A stretch of 64,000 nucleotides of DNA from Mucilaginibacter sp. UR6-11 (GTDB lineage: Bacteria > Bacteroidota > Bacteroidia > Sphingobacteriales > Sphingobacteriaceae): the NCBI RefSeq assembly GCF_020880695.1, contig NZ_JAJIWO010000011.1, forward strand, positions 1-64,000, written 5' to 3'. A program made the translations under genes and the position numbers. The notes under the pieces are model-generated. The model had not been told where the DNA came from. It saw only the letters and a list, made by a program, of their open reading frames with translations, and ran no database searches. How positions within the stretch are numbered: the stretch's first letter is position 1; every line of letters begins with the position of its first letter. Below, piece by piece: positions 17,871 through 26,580 of the stretch.

Positions 17871-18563
17871 ATGAAGAAAGTGACCATAATTGAGGATGAA
17901 AAAAACTGTTTTTTATGCCAAAACTGTTTAAAGGAGTGGATCCCGGCGATTTTAGCTCATAAAAAAAACTACAAAGTAAAAAAAGGCGAGGTTATTTTTA
18001 GAGAAGGCGACCCGGTAAAGGGTATTTTTTTTGTAAAAAGCGGAATTGTGAAAGTTCACAAACGCTGGGGTGCAGACAAAGAGCTGATTTTAAGATTTGC
18101 CAGCGAGGGATTAATATTTGGACACAGGGCCTTAGGTGGTGACGGTATTTATTCAATATCGGCAACAGCTGTGCAGGCGGGGGTGGTGAGTTATGTTGAT
18201 ATGGAGTTTTTTGATGCTACCTTAAAAGTAAATACCAATTTTACTTATGACCTGTTGATGTTCATGGCGCAGGATTTACGTATATCTGAAAGAAAGATGC
18301 GCAACCTGGCACATATGCCGGTAAAAGGGCGCGTTGCCGAAGCATTAATTATATTGAAAGATCAGTTCGGCTTGACGCCCGAAGGCTTTATTAATATTGA
18401 ACTAAGTCGTCAGGACCTGGCATCCTTCTCTGGCGCTACCTATGAGACGGTGTTCAGGGTGATCAACGAATTGATACAGGACGGCCTGCTGGTGCTCTCG
18501 GGTAAAAGTATTTCCATCGCAAACTACAATAAACTTTTAAAGCTGACGGAAGATATAGCTTAA
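17871..18563 (+). CDS. Crp/Fnr-family transcriptional regulator with N-terminal Cys cluster
   Basis: A 230-residue regulator. A cyclic-nucleotide-binding-like sensor fold (about residues 28-145; YKVKKGEVIFREGDPVKGIFFVKSGIVKVHK) is followed by a dimerisation helix and a Crp-type winged HTH (about 180-215; LSRQDLASFSGATYETVFRVINELIQDGLL). Near the N-terminus a CFLCQNC cluster (Cys13, Cys16, Cys19) resembles the Fe-S-binding start of FNR, although no fourth conserved Cys was found. It is divergent from the nitrate operon and convergent with nirBD, with stop codons overlapping by 3 bp at 18560-18563. It is the likely regulator of both. Its signal is unknown. Confidence 0.9.
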   Translation: MKKVTIIEDEKNCFLCQNCLKEWIPAILAHKKNYKVKKGEVIFREGDPVKGIFFVKSGIVKVHKRWGADKELILRFASEGLIFGHRALGGDGIYSISATAVQAGVVSYVDMEFFDATLKVNTNFTYDLLMFMAQDLRISERKMRNLAHMPVKGRVAEALIILKDQFGLTPEGFINIELSRQDLASFSGATYETVFRVINELIQDGLLVLSGKSISIANYNKLLKLTEDIA

Positions 18564-18904
18564 AGGCTTATAAATACTTTTCCGTCCTCAATTCTTACCC
18601 CGTACGTTTTAATTGAAAGTTCTTCGTTGGTTAAGCACTGCCCGCTTAACAGCGAAAAAGTGTTTTTATGAAAAGGGCAGGCAACTTTGGGCTCACAGCT
18701 TTCGCCGGTACTGCCGATCATCCCTCTTGATAATACCATCTGTTGTTTGTGAGGACATAAATTTTGGGTTGCAAACCACTCGCCCCGGCGGGTGAAGTTA
18801 AAAACCGCAATTTGTTCGTCGCCTAATTTTACGCAGGCACCCCCATTTTCAGGTACGTCGTCAACAAGACAAGCCAATACCCAGTTATCTATTAATGTTT
18901 CCAT
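18560..18904 (-). CDS. nirD: Nitrite reductase (NADH) small subunit NirD
   Basis: A 114-residue Rieske-type ferredoxin subunit that partners NirB. The Rieske [2Fe-2S] ligand pairs are visible as LCPHKQQ (Cys-x-His) and ACPFHKNTF (Cys-x2-His), with VLSRGMIGS between them. It follows nirB after 22 bp and ends on the stop codon of the convergent crp gene. The length is normal for NirD. Confidence 0.95.
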   Translation of the reverse strand: METLIDNWVLACLVDDVPENGGACVKLGDEQIAVFNFTRRGEWFATQNLCPHKQQMVLSRGMIGSTGESCEPKVACPFHKNTFSLLSGQCLTNEELSIKTYGVRIEDGKVFISL

Positions 18905-18926
18905 TTGTTGTCTTATTAATTAGTAA

Positions 18927-21419
18927 TTACCATTTTGCCTTTACCTGCTCTCGCATTGGCTCAAATTGTACTGTAGGGTCTTTTTCACGGGGCGCGTTTA
19001 CAAAGTGGGTAAAGCGTTTACGTAATGCGGGGTCTTCAATAACCTCTTTCCATTCGCAATGGTAGGTGTTTACCAGCGCCTGCATTTCTTCCTCCAGTTG
19101 TGCACATATGCCCAGGCTGTCATTGATCACCACATTTTTCAGATAAGCCAGTCCTCCATCCATCTTGTTAAGCCAGGTTGCGGTGCGCGATAAGGGCTCG
19201 GCTGTCTTAATGTAAAACATCAGGAATCTGTCGAGGTATTTAACCAGGGTTTCCTTGTCTATATCTGTCGCGAACAATTCGGCATGCTGGGGCTTTGATC
19301 CGCCATTTCCGCATACATATAAGTTCCATCCCTTTTCTGTTGCAATCACACCGAAGTCTTTTGATTTTGCTTCCGCGCATTCGCGGATACAGCCGCTTAC
19401 GCCGCCTTTCAATTTATGTGGGGCGCGTATGCCCTTATATCTGTCTTCAATTTCAATAGCAAAAGATACGCTGTCATGCAATCCAAAACGACACCAGGTG
19501 CTGCCAACGCAGCTTTTTACGGTACGCAGGGCTTTGCCATAGGCATGGCCGCTTTCAAAGCCAGCATCTATTAATTCCTCCCAGATTGCCGGCAGATCAT
19601 TTAAATGTGCGCCAAACAGATCAATCCGTTGGCCACCGGTAATTTTGGTATATAACCCATATTGTTTGGCAACCTGGCCCAGTACAATTAATTTATCCGG
19701 TGTAATCTCCCCGCCGGGTATACGCGGAACTACTGAATACGTCCCGCCTTTTTGGATGTTCGCCAAAAAGCGGTCGTTGCTGTCCTGTATGGTATCTTGT
19801 TTAACAATAACGTCGTTCCATAAACTTGACAATATGCTGGCTACGGCGGGCTTGCAGGTTTCGCAACCATCGCCCTTGCCGAAATGATCAAGCACCAGGT
19901 CGTAGTTTTTTAGGTTATTGATCTTCACCAGGTCAAATAATTCCTGGCGAGAATAATCAAAATGCTCGCATAGTACGTTTTTAACATATTGGCCATTGGC
20001 CTTCATGGTGCCGGCTATTAAATCCTTAACCAACGGAACGCAGCCTCCGCAGCCGGTACCGGCCCTGGTGCATTTTTTCATCCCGTCAATATCAGTAATC
20101 CCCAGATTTGTTACCGATGAGCAGATAGCCGCTTTGTCAACAGCTTCGCATGAACAGATCAGCGCATCATCAGGCAAATTCATTATACCGGCGCCTTCGG
20201 TTTCCAGGCCGCCTCTTGAGCCCAGTATCAAATCTTCCGGGTTGGGCGGAAGCACAAGTTTATTGTTGACGGTTTGCAGTAATATATTATAAGCATCGGC
20301 ATCGCCAATTAAAATACCCCCTAACAGGTACTTGCCATCGGTAGTTATATTAATGCGTTTGTATATACCTTTGTGGGTATCTTCAAAAACAATGGTCCGG
20401 CAATCGGGCTCGGTAACAAAGGCATCGCCAAAACTGGCCACATCAACACCAATCAGCTTAAGTTTGGTGCTCATGTCATAACTGTAAAACAACTTACTGC
20501 CACCCGTTAGTTGCGATACCGCGATATCTGCCATTTCATAACCCGGAGCAACCAGGCCGTAGATCATACCATCATATAGGGCACATTCGCCAATGGCAAA
20601 AATGCATTCATCACTGGTTTGCATTTTATCGTTAACTACAATGCCGCCCCGGGTTCCAACCTGCAGCCCTGCAAGTTTCGCCACCTCATCGCGGGGGCGG
20701 ATGCCTGCAGAGATAACCAGCATATCAATAGGTAAAACGCTTTCATCATTAAAGTGCAGAGCTTCTGCCTTATGATTGCCGCCGATGTATGATGTGCTTT
20801 TATTTAAATGGATATTTAACCCAAGCTCTTTCAATTTAGATTGCAGCATGGCGCTACCCGCAGAATCTATCTGCCGCGGCATTAACCTTGGTGCAAATTC
20901 AATTACATGGGTGTCTTCAATGCCCAGGTCAATTAGCGCCTTGGCGGCTTCCAGGCCCAGCAGGCCGCCGCCCATTACCGCGCCGGTTTTTGCGTTGGTA
21001 GCGTAGGCTTTTATTAGTTCAAGATCTTCGATAGTCCGGTAAACAAAAACGCCGTCTTTTTCAATACCAGGGATATCCGGAACAAAGGCCGATGAGCCAG
21101 TGGCTAAAACCAAGTAATCATATTGTATGGTAATGCCTAATAGGGAGTGTACGGTTTTAGTGGTACGGTTTATCTCTTGTATCGGATCGCCGAGATGCAG
21201 CATGATGCCCTGCTTGTCATACCATGATCGGGTTGACATCGAGAGATCGGCTGCTGTTTTGCCATTAAAATACTCACTCAAATGTACACGGTCATAAGCC
21301 TGGCGTGGCTCTTCGCCAAATACGATGATGTTGAACCCTGACGATTTGGATACAAGTTTTTCACAAAACTTGTATCCAACCATGCCATTGCCAACTACTA
21401 TAATGGTAGGTTTTATCAT
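18927..21419 (-). CDS. nirB: Nitrite reductase (NADH) large subunit NirB
   Basis: Cytoplasmic siroheme nitrite reductase producing ammonium from nitrite with NADH. The ATG at 21419 gives about 830 residues and places GNGMVG 9 residues from the start, as in E. coli NirB. An upstream ATG (21461) would add 14 residues and is less likely. Domains in order: FAD/NAD oxidoreductase (about 1-310), BFD-type [2Fe-2S] (CSCEAVDK then GTGCGGCVP), a second Cys-rich segment (GDGCETCKP), a ferredoxin-like half domain (YSVVPRIPGGEI), and the siroheme/[4Fe-4S] site with CVGSTWC and CIREC, about residues 637-681. It forms an operon with nirD and diverges from the siroheme methyltransferase gene. Confidence 0.96.
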   Translation of the reverse strand: MIKPTIIVVGNGMVGYKFCEKLVSKSSGFNIIVFGEEPRQAYDRVHLSEYFNGKTAADLSMSTRSWYDKQGIMLHLGDPIQEINRTTKTVHSLLGITIQYDYLVLATGSSAFVPDIPGIEKDGVFVYRTIEDLELIKAYATNAKTGAVMGGGLLGLEAAKALIDLGIEDTHVIEFAPRLMPRQIDSAGSAMLQSKLKELGLNIHLNKSTSYIGGNHKAEALHFNDESVLPIDMLVISAGIRPRDEVAKLAGLQVGTRGGIVVNDKMQTSDECIFAIGECALYDGMIYGLVAPGYEMADIAVSQLTGGSKLFYSYDMSTKLKLIGVDVASFGDAFVTEPDCRTIVFEDTHKGIYKRINITTDGKYLLGGILIGDADAYNILLQTVNNKLVLPPNPEDLILGSRGGLETEGAGIMNLPDDALICSCEAVDKAAICSSVTNLGITDIDGMKKCTRAGTGCGGCVPLVKDLIAGTMKANGQYVKNVLCEHFDYSRQELFDLVKINNLKNYDLVLDHFGKGDGCETCKPAVASILSSLWNDVIVKQDTIQDSNDRFLANIQKGGTYSVVPRIPGGEITPDKLIVLGQVAKQYGLYTKITGGQRIDLFGAHLNDLPAIWEELIDAGFESGHAYGKALRTVKSCVGSTWCRFGLHDSVSFAIEIEDRYKGIRAPHKLKGGVSGCIRECAEAKSKDFGVIATEKGWNLYVCGNGGSKPQHAELFATDIDKETLVKYLDRFLMFYIKTAEPLSRTATWLNKMDGGLAYLKNVVINDSLGICAQLEEEMQALVNTYHCEWKEVIEDPALRKRFTHFVNAPREKDPTVQFEPMREQVKAKW

Positions 21420-21542
21420 GACGTTTTTGTTTGTTAAAGCGTTTTTATTAAGTAAATTCAATTAAAGTGCGACCTATATTGCATTTACAATAGCAAGTTT
21501 AAACAAAAAAATAATAAAATCAAATAATTATTGTTATTTTAG

Positions 21543-21598
21543 TCATGTAATTTATGTTGTTGATATAAAAATAATGCCGATTTACATGATTTATATCA
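21543..21598. promoter_or_regulatory. Interleaved inverted repeats in the nirB-sumT control region
   Basis: Within the AT-rich spacer (21420-21706) two perfect inverted-repeat pairs interleave. TCATGTAA (21543-21550) pairs with TTACATGA (21582-21589), and TGATATAAA (21561-21569) pairs with TTTATATCA (21590-21598). TCATGTA also recurs twice upstream of the nitrate operon. This is a plausible operator region for a dimeric regulator such as the Crp/Fnr protein at 17871-18563. Confidence 0.4.
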
Positions 21599-21706
21599 GA
21601 ATTAATTAAATATTTTAATAATAAAGTTAATTCTAATTGAAAAATTTGCCATTTATGGCTTTTATAACGAGTGTTTTTTAACAAATCACTAAAAATTATA
21701 AAAAAT

Positions 21707-22426
21707 ATGCCTTCACAACCAGAATTATATGTTTTAGGAGCGGGTCCCGGCGATCCGGAGTTAATTACGGTTAAAGGGTATAAACTTTTGCAGCAAGCTA
21801 AAGTGGTTCTTTATGATAATTTAGCAAACAGGGCGTTGTTAGATTTAACACCACCCGATTGTGAACAGATATATGTTGGTAAACAACCCTATGGTAAATA
21901 TACCCCGCAGGAGGAGATACACTCTTTAATAAAACACTTTGCTTTTAGTAAGGGCAGCGTAGTTAGGTTAAAAGGAGGTGATCCGTTTATATTTGGGCGC
22001 GGTTTTGAGGAGATCATGTTTGCACGTGAACAAGGCATTAAAACATTCTTTATACCCGGGATTACCAGTATGCAAGCGTCTGGATTAGAAGATATCCCGC
22101 TCACCCATCGCGCTATAAGCGAAGGTATATGGGTGGTTACCGGTACTAAAAAAGACGGCACACTTTCAGGCGATCTGCGCTTGGCGATGCAAAGCAACGC
22201 TACGGTTGTAATATATATGGGGATGAAACAACTGGCGTCAATAGCTGCTGCGTATACCGATGCCGGACATGGCGATATACCGGCGGCAATTATACAGCAT
22301 GCGTCAACACCAAATCAAAAATCAGTAAGAGGTGCGGTAAAAGATCTGGTAGCCTTGGCCGATAGCAAGCAGCTAACTTACCCGGCAATTATTATTATAG
22401 GTGCAGTAACCAACCTGGCTATTTAA
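21707..22426 (+). CDS. cobA: Uroporphyrinogen-III C-methyltransferase (SUMT), siroheme synthesis
   Basis: A 239-residue SAM-dependent methylase making precorrin-2 from uroporphyrinogen III, the first dedicated step to siroheme, the cofactor of NirB. Family motifs are GAGPGDPELITVKG at residue 11, VVLYDNLANRALL, VRLKGGDPFIFGRGFEE and the P-G-I-T/S motif FIPGITSMQASGLEDIPLTHR. The ATG at 21707 is preferred over a GTG at 21671 because it places GAGPGDPE at the usual distance from the start. It is divergent from nirB and likely co-regulated with it. No separate siroheme oxidase/chelatase gene is in the window. Confidence 0.95.
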   Translation: MPSQPELYVLGAGPGDPELITVKGYKLLQQAKVVLYDNLANRALLDLTPPDCEQIYVGKQPYGKYTPQEEIHSLIKHFAFSKGSVVRLKGGDPFIFGRGFEEIMFAREQGIKTFFIPGITSMQASGLEDIPLTHRAISEGIWVVTGTKKDGTLSGDLRLAMQSNATVVIYMGMKQLASIAAAYTDAGHGDIPAAIIQHASTPNQKSVRGAVKDLVALADSKQLTYPAIIIIGAVTNLAI

Positions 22427-22434
22427 AAATCGTT

Positions 22435-22785
22435 ATGAAAATTAGAATAAAAGGCAATTCGTTACGGTACCGGCTAACTAAACGGGACGTGGAACAATTT
22501 AGCAAAGAGGGCTATCTGGAAGAGATCACCAATTTTGGCGGCCCATGTTTAATTTATGCTTTACAGCGCGGCGGTGACGATGGTTTGAAGGCATCATTTA
22601 ACAATAATAAAATCCTGTTGACTATACCTGTTGCAATGGCTATTGAATGGGCGCAAACCGAACGCGTAGGTTTTGAAGGGCAGGACAATGACCTGTTCCT
22701 GTTAATAGAAAAAGATTTTAAGTGCCTGGATAATGTTGCCGAGGATCAAAGCGACAATTATCCCAATCCGCAGGCGTTTCGCTAA
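22435..22785 (+). CDS. Small conserved protein of unknown function next to SUMT (DUF7009-like)
   Basis: A 116-residue soluble protein beginning MKIRIKGNSLRYRLTKRDVE and ending with a DFKCLDN ... EDQSDNYPNPQAF tail. It starts 8 bp after the SUMT gene and is surely co-transcribed with it. I recall a conserved family with this start and a Cys-containing acidic tail ending PNP, in Bacteroidota and some other phyla (DUF7009). The exact family name is from memory. No signal peptide or membrane helix is present. Position suggests a role linked to siroheme or nitrate assimilation, but nothing shows its function. Confidence 0.7.
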   Translation: MKIRIKGNSLRYRLTKRDVEQFSKEGYLEEITNFGGPCLIYALQRGGDDGLKASFNNNKILLTIPVAMAIEWAQTERVGFEGQDNDLFLLIEKDFKCLDNVAEDQSDNYPNPQAFR

Positions 22786-22805
22786 ACTGCAATAAGTTTT
22801 ATAAC

Positions 22806-22835
22806 TTGTATTAATAGTGACTGCCATTATCTTTA
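22806..22835 (+). promoter_or_regulatory. Candidate Bacteroidota promoter of the sialidase gene
   Basis: TTG (22806-22808), a 19-base spacer, then TATCTTTA (22828-22835). This fits the Bacteroidota -33 TTG / -7 TAnnTTTG pattern in all but the last base. The sialidase ATG follows 16 bases after the -7 box. Confidence 0.45.
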
Positions 22836-22851
22836 TATTATAAGTAATAAA

Positions 22852-24000
22852 ATGAAAGCACATTTAAAGATCTGGTGGACCTCATCGGTTATACTAATAA
22901 TCGCATTTTTTTTTATTTCATGGAGCGCGGAAGCCATGCCCGTGCAATCAGCAGTGCTGAATTATATTTATAAACCCGGCGATAACGGCTATAGTTGTTT
23001 CCGGATCCCGGCGTTAATCACTACTAAAAACGGCACGTTGCTGGCTTTTGCTGAAGGGCGAAAACAGGATTGCGGCGACTCGGGCGATATCGACCTGGTA
23101 TTAAAAAGATCAGCCGATGGTGGCAAAACCTGGAGCAACCTGCAGGTTGTATGGAGCGACTCAACCAATACTTGTGGTAATCCCGTGCCTGTGCAGGACG
23201 TGACCACCGGGACTATTTGGCTTTTAAGTACCTGGAACCTGGGCACAGACCATGAAAAACAAATCCAGGCACAAACCGGGAAAGATACCCGCCGGGTTTT
23301 TGTATTATCGTCAGATAATGACGGCCGGTCATGGTCGGCCGCTAAAGAGATTACCAACGATGTTAAGTTGCCTGACTGGACCTGGTATGCAACAGGCCCG
23401 TGCCATGGCCTGCAGCTAAGTAACGGTAAATTTAAAGGGCGACTGGTAGTGCCCGTAAACCACGTTGAGGCGGCCACGCATAAAAATTTTGTACATATTA
23501 TTTATTCGGACGATCACGGCGCAAGCTGGAAGCTGGGTAACAATACTCCGCAGGATAAAACCAACGAAGTAACAGTTGCCGAACTTAATAACGGAAACCT
23601 GATGCTTAATATCCGCAATGCGGACAGGCGGCATAGAACAAGGCTCACCGCTATAAGTGCCGATGGCGGCCAAAATTGGGGTGATGTGCAGACAGACACT
23701 ACCCTGATTGAGCCAGTATGCCAGGGGAGTTTATTGAACTATGCACTCTCCCGGAAAAAGTCGATATTATTGTTTATAAACCCGGCAAGTACCACGTCAC
23801 GGGCCAATATAACTTTGCGCGCCAGCTTTGACGACGGGCATACCTGGCCAAAAAAACAGGTGATTTATCCCGGTCCGTCAGCTTATAGTGATATCGCAAT
23901 CTATAAAAAGCAAGTTGCCTGCCTTTATGAGGCAGGCAAACTTAAAGCCAATGAAGGTATTGCCTTTCAAATGATCAGTCTGAAAGAGCTGATCAGATAA
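22852..24000 (+). CDS. Exported sialidase (exo-alpha-sialidase), GH33
   Basis: A 382-residue six-bladed beta-propeller enzyme. The N-terminal 28 residues form a signal peptide or anchor (ILIIAFFFISWSAEA). The FRIP motif of sialidases is present (CFRIPALITTKNGTLLAFAEGR, about residues 45-66). At least five Asp boxes (S-x-D-x-G-x-T-W type) follow: SADGGKTW, SSDNDGRSW, YSDDHGASW, SADGGQNW, SFDDGHTW. Together with the separate GH29 fucosidase this suggests use of host- or plant-type glycans. It converges on the rhamnulokinase gene 6 bp away. Substrate identity (sialic acid or a related nonulosonic acid such as KDN) cannot be decided from sequence. Confidence 0.92.
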   Translation: MKAHLKIWWTSSVILIIAFFFISWSAEAMPVQSAVLNYIYKPGDNGYSCFRIPALITTKNGTLLAFAEGRKQDCGDSGDIDLVLKRSADGGKTWSNLQVVWSDSTNTCGNPVPVQDVTTGTIWLLSTWNLGTDHEKQIQAQTGKDTRRVFVLSSDNDGRSWSAAKEITNDVKLPDWTWYATGPCHGLQLSNGKFKGRLVVPVNHVEAATHKNFVHIIYSDDHGASWKLGNNTPQDKTNEVTVAELNNGNLMLNIRNADRRHRTRLTAISADGGQNWGDVQTDTTLIEPVCQGSLLNYALSRKKSILLFINPASTTSRANITLRASFDDGHTWPKKQVIYPGPSAYSDIAIYKKQVACLYEAGKLKANEGIAFQMISLKELIR

Positions 24001-24006
24001 CGGTTG

Positions 24007-25302
24007 TTAATAGCTTTTAGATTTTACGGTCGAGTAATATTTAAGATTGATCAGGTCATTTGGTATTGGCCTGGTGTTCCAGCATTTATGGATCGCAAGT
24101 GCGGTACCCATAGCCGTTGCCTGCGCCATTGACGCGGCATAAACCTCTAACTGCGGGAAGGCCGCTGCCAGCAAATGCATAAATACCGAGTTTTTACTAA
24201 AGCCCCCATCTACAAAAATGCGTTTTACCGGCGTGTCTTTTAAAACATATTGGGTTGATATCTTCTGTTTGTCTATCAGCTCATGAACCAGCTTATAGTA
24301 AGCAACCACATCAGGTTCTGATACATTAGTGTCATAAGGGATATTGCGGTATTTGATAACATCGTGCCCAAACTCTTCTGCAATTTTCTTAATCCCCTGG
24401 TCATACTCATGGCCGCTAAATAACCTAGAGGCTTTAACCGGTTTGCCTTTATATTGAATGTAATTCAAACAATCATGTTGTAACTCCTCGGTCGTTAACG
24501 GTGATTGATCGAAGGGATTTAAGCTGATTGACCAGGTGCCGGTGGAGAGCAAAATAAAAGGTTCATGAAAACTGGCCAGATAAGGGATCAGCGCCGCTGA
24601 GCTATCATGTAATCCAATGCCTACTTTATAATTGCTGTTACTAATTGCCGGCGCAACAACCTTATCCGCGGCAGCTATTGGAGCCAGGATATCCGCAATG
24701 CCTTCCTTTTTAACCCAATCGTGATAATCGTTCTTTTCAAAATCCCATAAAGCGGTATGGCAGCCTATGCTGGTGAGGTCAGAAAACGGTTGACCGCTTA
24801 CCAGATAGCTTAAATATTGTGGCAAATGCAGCGCATATTTTATCCGTTTAAATAATTCGGGCTGCTGGTATTTAATGCGGTATAACTGTAACCCCGAATT
24901 TAAACTGCCCAAAGCCGGCGATGCTGTTTTAAAGGCGATATCGGCCTCGTCGCCATAAGTGTCATAAAATTGCTTTTTGATATCTTCGGGATAGGGCTTA
25001 AGGTAATTATATAGCGGCGCCATTGCTTTACCGTCGTTATCCAGACATACGAAGCTTGCGCCGTAGGCAGAGAAGTTGACCGCTTTCAGATCAAACTGTT
25101 TCAGGCGGCCACCTTCAGTTAGCGAATCAAATACGGAAAGCCTCAGCGCCTCCAGGTTTTCGCAGGGAAAGCCGTCTTCATCGGTAATTTCATTAAACCT
25201 GGCCGAACGTTCAAAAACAATATTATAGCTTTCATCAAAAAGAAAAAGCTTTTTGTTGGTCTTGCCTACATCAAAAACTGCAATAACTGGTACAGGTTTC
25301 AT
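24007..25302 (-). CDS. rhaB: Rhamnulokinase-type FGGY sugar kinase
   Basis: A 431-residue FGGY kinase. The N-terminal phosphate-binding motif is visible (VFDVGKTNKKLFLFDE, residues 9-24), as are LLSTGTWSISLNPF (about 252-265) and the C-terminal FVDGGFSKNSVF. It is the last gene of a minus-strand operon, 1 bp after the rhamnose isomerase gene. It likely phosphorylates L-rhamnulose to rhamnulose-1-phosphate, the substrate of the aldolase encoded two genes upstream. Related family members act on fuculose or xylulose, but the operon makes rhamnulose by far the most likely. Confidence 0.88.
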   Translation of the reverse strand: MKPVPVIAVFDVGKTNKKLFLFDESYNIVFERSARFNEITDEDGFPCENLEALRLSVFDSLTEGGRLKQFDLKAVNFSAYGASFVCLDNDGKAMAPLYNYLKPYPEDIKKQFYDTYGDEADIAFKTASPALGSLNSGLQLYRIKYQQPELFKRIKYALHLPQYLSYLVSGQPFSDLTSIGCHTALWDFEKNDYHDWVKKEGIADILAPIAAADKVVAPAISNSNYKVGIGLHDSSAALIPYLASFHEPFILLSTGTWSISLNPFDQSPLTTEELQHDCLNYIQYKGKPVKASRLFSGHEYDQGIKKIAEEFGHDVIKYRNIPYDTNVSEPDVVAYYKLVHELIDKQKISTQYVLKDTPVKRIFVDGGFSKNSVFMHLLAAAFPQLEVYAASMAQATAMGTALAIHKCWNTRPIPNDLINLKYYSTVKSKSY

Positions 25303-25303
25303 A

Positions 25304-26572
25304 TTATAACCCGGTTGCTACGGTTTTCGCACCACGCTGTTTAATCAAACTGTCGCGTACGCCCTGTTCGCGATATAACGTTATTGGGCTAAGCGCACCG
25401 CCTGCGCGTAAACGCGCTTCGGAAAGCAGCGGCCTTACATCGGTGCGGTAAGCAGCTTGTAATATCTCTTGCGCTTTGGCCACATCATTGTTTTGCTGAG
25501 CATCAACCAAAGCTTTGGTATCCACCAATAAAGCCTGCGCATAAGCCATTTTAATAGCCTCTACCGATTGGATCAGGTCCTCGATAGGATCTTTTACGTT
25601 GTGCGATGCATCGATCATCCAGCCTATGCCAGTAGCGTGATTTAAGCCACGCGCATCCATACCTTCAACCAGCTCATTAAATATCAGAAACAGTTGGTAT
25701 GGATTAATGCTGCCCACAGTAAGGTCGTCATCACCGTATTTTGAATCATTAAAGTGGAAACCGGCCAGCTTTTGTTCCATCAGCAATAAAGAAACTATTT
25801 GTTCTATGTTGGTATTTGGCAGATGGTGGCCTAAATCAACCAGCGTCAAGGCTTTTTTACCCAATTTAGAAGCTAACAGGTACGATTGGCCCCAATCAGC
25901 AATAGTAGTCGAGTAAAAGTTTGGCTCAAATGGTTTGTACTCTATCCATACTTTCCAATCATCAGGCAGCGCGGCATAAATTTGTTGCAGGCTGTCTAAA
26001 GTATTTTGGAACGCCTTGCGGAAATTTAACTGTCCGGGAAAGTTTGACCCATCTGACAACCAAACCGACAACGCGTTTGAACCCAGCTCAACCCCGTATT
26101 TTATCACTTCAATATTGTGAGCAATAGCCTGATCGCGTACCGCTTTATCGGTATGATGTAGAGAGCCAAATTTATAGCTCAGCTTAGCATCTTTTTGATC
26201 CTGAAAGGTATTTGAGTTTACCGCGTCAAAATGCAAGCCGTATTGTGCCGCGTGGGCTTTTATAGCTGTAGCATTTTCCGGGATATCCCAGGGAATGTGC
26301 AGGGAGATAGAATTACTTGAACGGTTTAGGGCATGGATCATACCCACATCACTGATCTTTTCTTCCAGGTTACGCGGCTCGCCACCGCCAGAGAAACGGC
26401 CAAAACGTGTGCCGCCGGTGCCTAAGGCCCAGCTTGGTATGGCAATATTAAATGCCTGCAGTTTTTGCAGCACATCATCCAGTTTGTTTACATCCTCGGC
26501 AACAAAATTAAATTTGCGCTGATGATCTTTTATATGCTGATGATTAAACTCATCAATTTTATGTTGTTCCAT
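25304..26572 (-). CDS. rhaI: L-rhamnose isomerase, RhaI type
   Basis: A 422-residue TIM-barrel sugar isomerase converting L-rhamnose to L-rhamnulose. It belongs to the Pseudomonas stutzeri-like RhaI subtype and not to enteric RhaA. Recognisable stretches are IPSWALGTGGTRFGRFSGGGEPRN (about residues 49-72), the barrel segment VWIEYKPFEPNFYSTTIADWG with a metal-binding Glu, LVDLGHHLPNTNIEQIVSLLL, and GFHFNDSKYGDDDLTVGSINPYQLF with His/Asp metal ligands. It lies between kinase and aldolase genes in the rhamnose operon. Confidence 0.94.
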   Translation of the reverse strand: MEQHKIDEFNHQHIKDHQRKFNFVAEDVNKLDDVLQKLQAFNIAIPSWALGTGGTRFGRFSGGGEPRNLEEKISDVGMIHALNRSSNSISLHIPWDIPENATAIKAHAAQYGLHFDAVNSNTFQDQKDAKLSYKFGSLHHTDKAVRDQAIAHNIEVIKYGVELGSNALSVWLSDGSNFPGQLNFRKAFQNTLDSLQQIYAALPDDWKVWIEYKPFEPNFYSTTIADWGQSYLLASKLGKKALTLVDLGHHLPNTNIEQIVSLLLMEQKLAGFHFNDSKYGDDDLTVGSINPYQLFLIFNELVEGMDARGLNHATGIGWMIDASHNVKDPIEDLIQSVEAIKMAYAQALLVDTKALVDAQQNNDVAKAQEILQAAYRTDVRPLLSEARLRAGGALSPITLYREQGVRDSLIKQRGAKTVATGL

Positions 26573-26580
26573 AATGGGCT

